22,595 nucleotides of DNA, taken from the NCBI GenBank assembly GCA_964556395.1, contig CAZKVR010000013.1, forward strand, positions 1-22,595. The letters run 5' to 3'. A program made the translations under genes and the position numbers. This document shows positions 6,158 through 12,574 of this stretch, piece by piece; positions within the stretch are counted from its first letter, which is position 1, and each line of letters begins with the position of its first letter. Source of the DNA: WJKR01 sp964556395 (GTDB lineage Archaea > Nanobdellota > Nanobdellia > Woesearchaeales > WJKR01). The notes under the pieces are model-generated. The model was not told the DNA's origin. It did no database searches and worked only from the letters and a program-made list of their open reading frames with translations.

Positions 6158-9100
6158 TCAGAAGTCGCCCAGGCTGCGCTGGGACGAACCCGAGAGCTGG
6201 TCGTCGAAGCTGGTATCGTAGAAGCCGAGGATGCTGTCCGCGATGGGGCGCAACTGCTTGTCGATGTAATGCTCGTAATCGATGTCGCTCTCCAGCTTCT
6301 GGAGGGGTTCGGGGCCTTCATCCGTGATGACGTACTCGATGATGTCCGAGTCGAGCTCGTCGAGCTTGCGGGCCGCCTTGACGTGAGGCGGCGTCGTCTT
6401 GGTGTACTCATCCACGTCTTTCCGGAGCGCCTTGCGGTAGACGAGCTTGTCATCCAACTTGCCGGCCTTGAGGTCTTCGATGACCCGCTTGACGTAGCCG
6501 GCGACCTCCTCCTTGCGGAAGACGCGGCGGTAGAGCTCGTACTGGAACTCCTTGGCCAGGTCGGTCCAGTCCCGACGCACCATCTCGAGTCCTGTGAAGC
6601 TGATGTCCTCGGAGCCGTCCTCTTTTTTCACGAGGCCTGCGTAGCGCTTCTTCGCACCCTTGTCGGAGCCCCGGGTGTAGGGTAGTACGAACCTGATGAA
6701 CGTCTTCTCGAACTCGAGCTCGAGGAAGGAGTCGAGGCCGTACCGCTCTTCCACGTGACTCTTGAGGAAGCGGTTCATGCTCTCCTCGATCTGTTTTCCT
6801 AGCTTCTGCGCCTCGTCGTAGGAGCCGCACGCGAGGTTGACGAAGACCGAGTCGGTGTTATGGAGGAGTACCTGGCCGCACGCGTCGGCGAAGACGCCGT
6901 CCTCCACGCTCATGTCATACACGTAACCGTTCGTGGGAGGGTTGGCGAGGATGCGGGTGTGGAGGCGGGTGTTGTTCTTCTCCGTAGTGCTGATGCGATA
7001 GGCCTGCTTGGACGGCCGGTACTGGACGTTGTAGGCGGCTCCGAGCTGGCGCAGCAGTAGGGAGAGGCCTGATGCCAATCGCAACGAGCTGGTGGCGTAG
7101 CGGAAGTGCTGCTTGACGTACTCGGGCTTGTAGCGCTTGTCGAACAGCGACCCGTCGCCGAGGACCATGTGCTTGAGCAGGAGTAGCTGGCACTGCCGGG
7201 GGGCGTGGTGTATGAAGCGCGGCAGCTTCTTCGCCTTGCTCCGCTGGCCGGTGAGGGCTTTGAAGAAGACGGCTGCGAGGCTGTTCATGAGCTGGAGCTT
7301 GAGCGTCCGGTCCTCATACTCGTACGTCTTATCGTCCTGCTTGATGGTGCGCTTCCGTTTCCGGTAGGATTCTATGATGGCTGGCTTGGCGTTCCTGAAC
7401 AGGCGCTCATAATCCTTCTTGGCACCTTCCAGCAAGGACCGGTCGGAGCAGGCGATGCTCGCCCCCATCCGCGAGGACGTGGTTTCGGGCGTGCTTGCGG
7501 ACCCCTCGGCGATGTAGAGTCCGAGGAGGCGGCACAAGGCTTCCATGTCCTCGCTGTGGACGTCGATGAAGCGCTTGAGGAGGACCGGCTCCTTGCGGTC
7601 GGTCCAGCCCCAAGAGAGCCAGTCACGACCCACTACCTTTATGGTGGCGGTCTTGGGCCGTCCCTTATAGGTCCTGGTGACCTCGTAGTCCTTGAGGTAG
7701 TCGTACAGGTCTATCCGCCGGATACGCTTGAGTCCCGGGACTGCGGGGACGGTGGCGAAGGGCCGGTTGTCCTTCACCACTTGCTGGGGCTTCGTGGGGG
7801 TGAGCTCTCCGTCCTTGTCGGTGATGAGCGAGTGGTCGGCCGTGCACGTGGTCGAGCCGTATTTCTGCCAGACAGTGTAGGTCTTCTTCCGCGTCTCGTG
7901 ACGCACCAAGGCCTTGACAGGCGAGAAGATGGGCTTCCGGTCCCGCTTGGTGACGCTGAGGGTGCGTATACGTCCGTCCAGCCGGACGTACTCCTTGCCG
8001 TTCCGGGTCACGACACGGTCCTGGTATCGTTCGAAGAGCTCTGCGAACGGGACAACCTCGACGAGGCCCTGCTCGTCCTGGATGGTGACGCACCGGTCGC
8101 CGGTGACGCTGTCGCCGTAGATGACGTCATACCCTTGCTCCTCCACGTGCTGGGCGGTGAGCTTGATGAAGTGCTGGGCGAAGGATGTTATCGCGTTGCC
8201 GACCTGGCGGTTGAAGAACCGGCAGTTAGGGCTGGCGAGGACTCCGTAGATGCTGTTCATGTGGATCTTGATGGCATACCTTGCGAGCTCGTCGCCGTCC
8301 TTCCGCGCCTGTTCGCGCTCCTTCCAGAACCGTTGTATGAGGCCCGGGATGATGCCGAGGTCTCGTTTGAAGTGGGCGCCGTTCGGGGCTTCGATGAGCT
8401 CTTTGCCCTTGGCTTTCTCCGCTCGTTCTGGCGGGACGTACATCAACGGGTCGATGTTGAAGGTTCGCATCACGCTCGGGTAGAGGGATTTGAAGTCGCA
8501 CACGATGACGTAGTCGTACACCCCTGGTTTTGACTGCATGACGAAGCCGCCGACGCCGCGGTCGCGCTCGTGGCCGCCGACTACTGGGGCGACGTGCCCT
8601 CGTTGGCGCAGTTCTCGCAGGTAGAGGGAGTCGAGGCTGGCGATGCTCGCGTTCACCCGGTCGAGCGGCATGCCCACTAGGAGCGAGCGTTTGATGGTGA
8701 GCGGGAAGGCGCCGCTGTTCATGATGACGTCGTAGGCGAGCTTGGCGTCGAGGAGGTTGTACTCGAGGAGGGCTTTCTTGTCGTTCTCGTAGAGGTCTTT
8801 GATCTCGAGGTATTTCTGGTGTCCGGTCGTCGTGATCAGCTTGTCGTCGTCCGCGTAGGCTTGGGCTGCGGTGTCGAGCTTGTAGTCGGGGAGTTTTACG
8901 AAGTTGTTCCTGAGGAGGTGTATGCCGTCGAGCACTAGCCGTCCTTTGGCGCTGGCTGACGAGTCTCGGAAGAAGCTTGATTGTACGCGTAGCTTGAGGT
9001 TGGATCCGTCCCGTCCGAACTTGAGTTTGACCCGGGCTTTCTGGGCGCGCCTTCGGAGGTAGTCGAGGTCGAAGTCGATGACGTTCCAGCCCGTGATGAC

Positions 9101-9790
9101 GTCGGGGTCGGCTTCTTGCAGGTGTTTGACGAAGGCTTCGAGGAGCTTCTTCTCGGTCTTGAAGTGCTTGGCGTCCTCGACCGGTTCTTCCGAGACTATG
9201 AATTTCTCTTGGAACTCGTCACCCTTGTGGTCCTTGCCGTAGGTGGAGAGGGCGAAGAGTTCTTCGGACTCCTTGTCTGATTCGACGTCGAACGACAGGA
9301 CGGTGAGGGAGGGGTTGTAGTGTTCTTCTGAAGGCTTGATGACGGGGTCGTCGAACACGGCGTCGACGTGGAAGCCCTCGTCTGGTTCCTGCTCGTCGCC
9401 TTCCAGGGCGAAGGTGCCGTGGACGCCCCAGTCCATCATGGCGCGGTAGGCGAAGCGGATGTCGGCCTCGTAGCACTGGATGCCGACGCGTTCGAATGAT
9501 TCCCGCAGCCTGCTGACGTCCTTGGGGAGTCCTGTCGTGACCTTTGTGACGGGTTCTCCGGCCATGGACTTCAGCTTTGTGGGTTCGAACGCTGCGTCGA
9601 TGGCGCCGGTGTTGTTGCGCGCCTGCTTCTCGTCTTCTGTTCGTATGAAGAAGTAAGGCTTGAACGGCTTGCGGACGAGCGCTGTGCGTCCGTCCTTGAG
9701 CCGGCACCAGAGGTGTACCTTGGCGGTGCCTTCTTCCTCGTCCTGCTCGTAGGTGGGTTCGAGTACGAAGGCGTGGTGGGTCTTCGCCAT
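6158..9790 (-). CDS. polB: Family-B DNA polymerase with an in-frame intein
   Basis: The precursor is 1210 residues, 792 after removal of the intein. It is the replicative or repair polymerase with 3'-5' exonuclease. Exonuclease motifs: SFDVES (D168, E170), GWNVIDFDLDYL (235-245) and YNLLDAK (Y344, D348). Polymerase motif A is CDFKSLYPS (431-439), motif B is KIHMNSIYG (508-516), and motif C is YGD|TDS, interrupted after D560 by the intein. The C-terminus, SSQRSLGDF, is a PIP-box-like QxxLxxF for the PCNA clamp. I place the start at the ATG at 9790 because a TATA box lies 26 bp before it; an upstream in-frame ATG at 9952 would add 54 residues with no polymerase similarity. It is transcribed divergently from the HTH-MNT gene at 9992. 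Confidence 0.96.
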   Translation of the reverse strand: MAKTHHAFVLEPTYEQDEEEGTAKVHLWCRLKDGRTALVRKPFKPYFFIRTEDEKQARNNTGAIDAAFEPTKLKSMAGEPVTKVTTGLPKDVSRLRESFERVGIQCYEADIRFAYRAMMDWGVHGTFALEGDEQEPDEGFHVDAVFDDPVIKPSEEHYNPSLTVLSFDVESDKESEELFALSTYGKDHKGDEFQEKFIVSEEPVEDAKHFKTEKKLLEAFVKHLQEADPDVITGWNVIDFDLDYLRRRAQKARVKLKFGRDGSNLKLRVQSSFFRDSSASAKGRLVLDGIHLLRNNFVKLPDYKLDTAAQAYADDDKLITTTGHQKYLEIKDLYENDKKALLEYNLLDAKLAYDVIMNSGAFPLTIKRSLLVGMPLDRVNASIASLDSLYLRELRQRGHVAPVVGGHERDRGVGGFVMQSKPGVYDYVIVCDFKSLYPSVMRTFNIDPLMYVPPERAEKAKGKELIEAPNGAHFKRDLGIIPGLIQRFWKEREQARKDGDELARYAIKIHMNSIYGVLASPNCRFFNRQVGNAITSFAQHFIKLTAQHVEEQGYDVIYGDSVTGDRCVTIQDEQGLVEVVPFAELFERYQDRVVTRNGKEYVRLDGRIRTLSVTKRDRKPIFSPVKALVRHETRKKTYTVWQKYGSTTCTADHSLITDKDGELTPTKPQQVVKDNRPFATVPAVPGLKRIRRIDLYDYLKDYEVTRTYKGRPKTATIKVVGRDWLSWGWTDRKEPVLLKRFIDVHSEDMEALCRLLGLYIAEGSASTPETTSSRMGASIACSDRSLLEGAKKDYERLFRNAKPAIIESYRKRKRTIKQDDKTYEYEDRTLKLQLMNSLAAVFFKALTGQRSKAKKLPRFIHHAPRQCQLLLLKHMVLGDGSLFDKRYKPEYVKQHFRYATSSLRLASGLSLLLRQLGAAYNVQYRPSKQAYRISTTEKNNTRLHTRILANPPTNGYVYDMSVEDGVFADACGQVLLHNTDSVFVNLACGSYDEAQKLGKQIEESMNRFLKSHVEERYGLDSFLELEFEKTFIRFVLPYTRGSDKGAKKRYAGLVKKEDGSEDISFTGLEMVRRDWTDLAKEFQYELYRRVFRKEEVAGYVKRVIEDLKAGKLDDKLVYRKALRKDVDEYTKTTPPHVKAARKLDELDSDIIEYVITDEGPEPLQKLESDIDYEHYIDKQLRPIADSILGFYDTSFDDQLSGSSQRSLGDF
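6857..8110 (-). other. Intein with LAGLIDADG homing endonuclease in polB
   Basis: 418 codons inserted between D560 and T of the YGDTDS active-site motif, the known pol-c intein site. The N-terminal splice block starts with Ser (SVTGDRCVTI), block B is CTADHSLIT, and the C-terminal splice junction is VLLHN followed by Thr, so the nucleophiles (Ser1, His-Asn, Thr+1) are all present. Two dodecapeptide motifs, LLGLYIAEG and LLLKHMVLGDG, keep their acidic residues (E and D), so the homing endonuclease looks intact. Without splicing, the polymerase active site cannot form. The reading frame is continuous across both junctions. Confidence 0.95.
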
Positions 9791-9811
9791 GGGTCGCCGT
9801 AAGGAAGCGAC

Positions 9812-9821
9812 GTATTTAAGG
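9812..9821 (-). promoter_or_regulatory. TATA box for polB
   Basis: On the minus strand the sequence reads ccttaaatac, centred 26 bp before the ATG at 9790. It supports a leaderless mRNA and the chosen start. The rest of the divergent interval up to 9950 contains no gene I can support. Confidence 0.65.
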
Positions 9822-9954
9822 GTGATGGTCGTGGGTGGCTCGTGGTTTGGATAGCGTTTTTTCTCATGCCGGAGAATGTCCAATGATGGGGTGTAAATCC
9901 ATTTGAACGAGCACAACCTGACCACCAGCATGGAGGCTCGAGCCCACCACAAAC

Positions 9955-9967
9955 CTTAAATATAAAG
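9955..9967 (+). promoter_or_regulatory. TATA box for HTH-MNT/HEPN pair 1
   Basis: cttaaatataaag is centred about 32 bp before the ATG at 9992. Its 3' end runs into the left arm of a 12-bp inverted repeat, so a protein bound there would cover the promoter. Confidence 0.6.
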
Positions 9968-10014
9968 TTAAGTTTACATGTATGAACCAACATGGACATA
10001 TATAAACTTAACTT
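9965..10014. repeat. Perfect 12-bp inverted repeat spanning the start codon
   Basis: The left arm AAGTTAAGTTTA (9965-9976) is the exact reverse complement of the right arm TAAACTTAACTT (10003-10014), separated by 26 bp. The left arm begins inside the TATA region and the right arm lies within codons 4-8 of the HTH-MNT gene (start 9992). It could be a bipartite operator for the encoded HTH, or a hairpin that hides the start codon in RNA. Confidence 0.7.
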
Positions 10015-10531
10015 CACAAAACTCGAGTTGGAGACACTCAACTACCTCAGCCTCAAAGCAGGAGAGAAACTCAGCCAAAGAGAAACAGCACAAGCACTCA
10101 GAGTCTCACCAACAGCGATCGCGAACGCCGTCAAAAAACTCCGAGAAAAAAACCTCATCACCATGCAAGCCACCAAGACCATCAACTTCATAACCTACAA
10201 CCGAGACAACCCGGAAGCCATCACGCACAAAAAGATAGAGAACCAACGACAACTACACACCTCAGGACTCACACAACACCTCGAAGAACAACTCGCAGGA
10301 GCCACCATCATACTATTCGGAAGCTACGCCAAAGGAGAAGACACCACAACCTCAGACATAGACATAGCAGCCATAGGAAGGAAAAAGAAAGACATCGACC
10401 TCACACCATACGAAGAAACACTCGGAAGGACTATCAACATCAACCACTACGACAAGTGGGAAGACATCCACAAGAACCTCAAAGACAACATCCTCAACGG
10501 CATCACACTAGCAGGAGCAGTCAGACTATGA
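9992..10531 (+). CDS. HTH-fused MNT nucleotidyltransferase (MntA-type antitoxin), copy 1
   Basis: 179 residues. A helix-turn-helix at about 26-55 (KLSQRETAQALRVSPTAIAN) precedes a minimal nucleotidyltransferase domain. The signature GSYAKGEDTTTSDID fits GSX10DXD exactly, with G110-S111 and D122/D124, the metal-binding pair of MNT antitoxins. In characterised MntA/HepT systems, the MNT protein neutralises its HEPN partner by AMPylating it. The partner gene follows with an ATGA overlap (10528-10531). The HTH fusion suggests that the antitoxin also represses its own operon, and a 12-bp inverted repeat spans its start. The coding strand is very A+C-rich and uses CTC/CTA for Leu, with no TTG that I noticed. 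Confidence 0.88.
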   Translation: MDIYKLNFTKLELETLNYLSLKAGEKLSQRETAQALRVSPTAIANAVKKLREKNLITMQATKTINFITYNRDNPEAITHKKIENQRQLHTSGLTQHLEEQLAGATIILFGSYAKGEDTTTSDIDIAAIGRKKKDIDLTPYEETLGRTININHYDKWEDIHKNLKDNILNGITLAGAVRL

Positions 10532-10959
10532 GAAACCCAAAAACGGTCAAAGAACACCTCGAAGAAGGAACCATCAAGAAGATAACACCAGACCACAACA
10601 GAGCCCAAAGCCTCAGACAAGAAGCGACAAGAAAATACCGAAAACTACAGAAAACAATACAAGCACTAGGACTAGAAGACGAAGACGCAAACGACTACCT
10701 AGAAGACTGCTACAACATCATCATGGAACTCATAAGAGCACACATGCTAGAACAAGGATACAACAGCACCGGACGAGGAGCACACGAAGCAGAAATAGCA
10801 TACGCAAAAAAACTAGGACTACAAGAACAAGAACTAGAAACGCTAGACCAACTACGATACCTCAGAAACGGAATACTCTACTACGGAAAAACAAACGACA
10901 AAGAATACGCACAAAAAATAATCGACTACACAAAAAGATTCTACAAGAACAACAACTAA
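10528..10959 (+). CDS. HEPN-domain protein (HepT-type toxin partner), copy 1
   Basis: 143 residues, all helical. The start at 10528 overlaps the antitoxin stop (ATGA), a better choice than an upstream in-frame start at 10456 that lies inside the antitoxin gene. The N-terminus has ITPDHNRAQSLR, closely matching VTPDPKRAASLR in the second copy. The conserved core is LRYLRNGILYYG. Canonical HEPN RNases carry R-x4-6-H; here the His position is Tyr (RN-x3-YYG). The protein may therefore be a variant toxin, a non-catalytic partner or a regulator. It is paired with an HTH-MNT protein, as in HEPN/MNT toxin-antitoxin modules. The final ~60 residues are very Lys/Tyr-rich. It ends 33 bp before the hydrogenase operon. 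Confidence 0.82.
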   Translation: MRNPKTVKEHLEEGTIKKITPDHNRAQSLRQEATRKYRKLQKTIQALGLEDEDANDYLEDCYNIIMELIRAHMLEQGYNSTGRGAHEAEIAYAKKLGLQEQELETLDQLRYLRNGILYYGKTNDKEYAQKIIDYTKRFYKNNN

Positions 10960-10980
10960 TACACCCCCACACACCACAAC

Positions 10981-10990
10981 CTTTTTATAG
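10981..10990 (+). promoter_or_regulatory. TATA box for the hydCBA operon
   Basis: ctttttatag ends only 2 bp before the first ATG of hydC (10993). With a usual 24-26 bp spacing, transcription would begin near 11010, downstream of that ATG. Confidence 0.55.
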
Positions 10991-10992
10991 GA

Positions 10993-11442
10993 ATGATTCG
11001 GAAGCAATGTTTGAAGAGAGGTGGCGCGTTGACCCAAGTATTGCTGAACGTTCTCAAGGAGGCGCAGGATGAGCACGGCTACCTGTCGGAGCACGTCCTC
11101 AAGCAGATCAGCATAGAGCAAGGCGTGCCGTTGGCGCGGCTGTACGGCGTGGCGCGCTTCTACACCATGCTCCACACCGAACCCCAAGGGGCGCACGTCA
11201 TCGAGATCTGCGGCTCGCCGAGCTGCGTGCTGAACGGCGTCATCCCGCTGGAGAAATACCTCGAGGAATCACTGGGGATCAGCATCGGGGAGACGACCGC
11301 CGATGGCAAGGTGTCGTTGTACAAGACGAGCTGTATCGGGTGCTGCGACGAGTCGCCCGCCATGCTTGTCGACGGCGAGCCCCACACGAAACTGACAGAG
11401 GAACGCGTCCGGGCGTTGTTGGACAAGCTCCAGAGGGATTAA
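10993..11442 (+). CDS. hydC: NADH-linked [FeFe] hydrogenase, NuoE-like [2Fe-2S] subunit
   Basis: 149 residues from the first ATG. This thioredoxin-fold electron-transfer subunit resembles NuoE/HydC: EAQDEHGYLSEHVLKQIS and PLARLYGVARFYTML match the family's helical start. Four Cys ligate a [2Fe-2S] cluster: EICGSPSC (C73, C78) and SCIGCCDESPAM (C114, C118). It passes electrons between HydB and HydA in the cytoplasm. The start is uncertain: the TATA box at 10981-10990 would place the transcript start after the ATG, and an in-frame TTG at 11029 is preceded by GAGGTGG (11018-11024), giving a 137-residue product that keeps all motifs. It is the first gene of hydCBA, with hydB starting 4 bp after its stop. 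Confidence 0.93.
   Translation: MIRKQCLKRGGALTQVLLNVLKEAQDEHGYLSEHVLKQISIEQGVPLARLYGVARFYTMLHTEPQGAHVIEICGSPSCVLNGVIPLEKYLEESLGISIGETTADGKVSLYKTSCIGCCDESPAMLVDGEPHTKLTEERVRALLDKLQRD
11018..11024 (+). promoter_or_regulatory. Shine-Dalgarno that may set the hydC start at TTG 11029
   Basis: gaggtgg lies 4-5 nt before the in-frame TTG at 11029 and downstream of the predicted transcription start. It supports a start 12 codons inside the longest frame. Confidence 0.4.
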
Positions 11443-11446
11443 CAAG

Positions 11447-12574
11447 ATGCAGGTACTCCGCAAGACGAAGCTGGAAGCGCTGGAGAAGGCGCGGGCGCTC
11501 GGGCCAGAAGGAGTCCTCAACCGGCTAGAAGAAAAAAGGCTTGTAGGAAGAGGCGGCGCGGCGTTCCCCACGGCTAAGAAGTGGCGGTTCGCACGCGACG
11601 CCGAGGCGGACGAGCGGTACGTCATCTGCAACGCGGACGAGGGCGAGCCCGGCACGTTCAAGGACAAGTTCATACTCCAGTACAACCCCGACACGATGAT
11701 TGAGGGGATTTTGATAGCGGCCGAGACGGTCGGTGCGGGGAAGGCGTACATCTACCTCCGCGGAGAGTACGAGAGCCTCAGACCCATGCTTCAGGAGCAT
11801 GTGAACGCCGTGTTGTCGGAGTCCGAGTCCCGCGTGGACGTCGAGATCGTCCGCGGCGCGGGGGCTTACATCTGCGGTGAGGAGACCGCCATCATCCAGA
11901 GCATCATGGGCTTTCGGGGGCACGCCATGTACAAGCCGCCCTACCCGACGGTGGAAGGGTTGTGGGGTCGGCCGACGGCGACTAACAACGTCGAGACGTT
12001 GGCGTGCGCGGCGCAAGCGTTGCTGTACGACGACTGGAACCCCGACCTGCGGTTGTTCTCCATCTCGGGCAACGCCAGCAACCCCGGCGTGTACGAGCTC
12101 CCCTTGGGCGTGAAGATGAGCACTATCATCGACATCGCCATGCCCGACAAGAAGCTCAAGGCGGTGTCGTTGGGCTGCTTCGGCGGCATCATGCCCATCG
12201 ACGAAGGCGTCGAGATCACGAACGAGTTCATACTCAAGCACAACTGCCACCACGGCGCGTACACATTCATCCTGATAGACGAGGACGTCAACGTGGTGGA
12301 CGTCAACCTGAGCATCGCCAAGTTCTACACGTACGAGTCGTGCGGGAAGTGCACCCCTTGCAGGGAGGGCACGGTGCGGTTGTTGGCGTTGCTGAAGAAG
12401 GTGCGCGACGGCACCGCTACCGACGAGGACTTGGAGACGTTGGAGGAGTTCGCACGCCACGTCCAGGACACCAGCCTGTGCGGCCTCGGCCAGACGGCGG
12501 GGCAGCACATCCTCACCAGCCTCGAGCACTTCAGGGGCGACTTCGAAGCGTACATGAAAGGGGGACAGCAATGA
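11447..12574 (+). CDS. hydB: NADH-linked [FeFe] hydrogenase, NuoF-like flavin/NADH subunit
   Basis: 375 residues. This diaphorase subunit binds FMN and NAD(H) and feeds electrons to the hydrogenase. The FMN loop is GRGGAAFPTAKKW (34-46); the family consensus has Gly where this has Ala at positions 39 and 43. The acidic NADH region is VICNADEGEPGTFKDK (59-74). GAGAYICGEETAIIQS (137-152) and the C-terminal [4Fe-4S] ligands SCGKCTPCREG (C299, C302, C305) with SLCGLG (C345) are complete. It is much shorter than classical bacterial HydB (about 600 residues): it lacks both the N-terminal thioredoxin-like domain and the C-terminal two-cluster ferredoxin domain, so it is NuoF-sized. Its stop overlaps the hydA ATG (ATGA at 12571-12574). 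Confidence 0.95.
   Translation: MQVLRKTKLEALEKARALGPEGVLNRLEEKRLVGRGGAAFPTAKKWRFARDAEADERYVICNADEGEPGTFKDKFILQYNPDTMIEGILIAAETVGAGKAYIYLRGEYESLRPMLQEHVNAVLSESESRVDVEIVRGAGAYICGEETAIIQSIMGFRGHAMYKPPYPTVEGLWGRPTATNNVETLACAAQALLYDDWNPDLRLFSISGNASNPGVYELPLGVKMSTIIDIAMPDKKLKAVSLGCFGGIMPIDEGVEITNEFILKHNCHHGAYTFILIDEDVNVVDVNLSIAKFYTYESCGKCTPCREGTVRLLALLKKVRDGTATDEDLETLEEFARHVQDTSLCGLGQTAGQHILTSLEHFRGDFEAYMKGGQQ

Noticed and set aside
7205..8533. 442-codon open frame on the + strand
   Set aside because: It is the antisense of polB and its intein; the minus-strand reading has all polymerase and intein motifs.
9895..9915. tRNA-like T-loop (ttcaaat on the minus strand)
   Set aside because: Flanking bases cannot form the T stem and no anticodon or acceptor stem is visible. 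I found no tRNA or rRNA in the window.
9883..9921. Possible C/D-box small RNA (atgatgg ... ctga)
   Set aside because: The spacing is too short and there are no D'/C' boxes or terminal stem; probably chance.
9791..9952. 54-residue N-terminal extension of PolB
   Set aside because: No polymerase similarity, and the TATA box lies inside it, 26 bp before the ATG at 9790.
12004..12570. Upstream extension of the hydA frame
   Set aside because: Arg/His-rich translation that lies wholly inside hydB. The ATG at 12571 with ATGA coupling and a Shine-Dalgarno is the real start.
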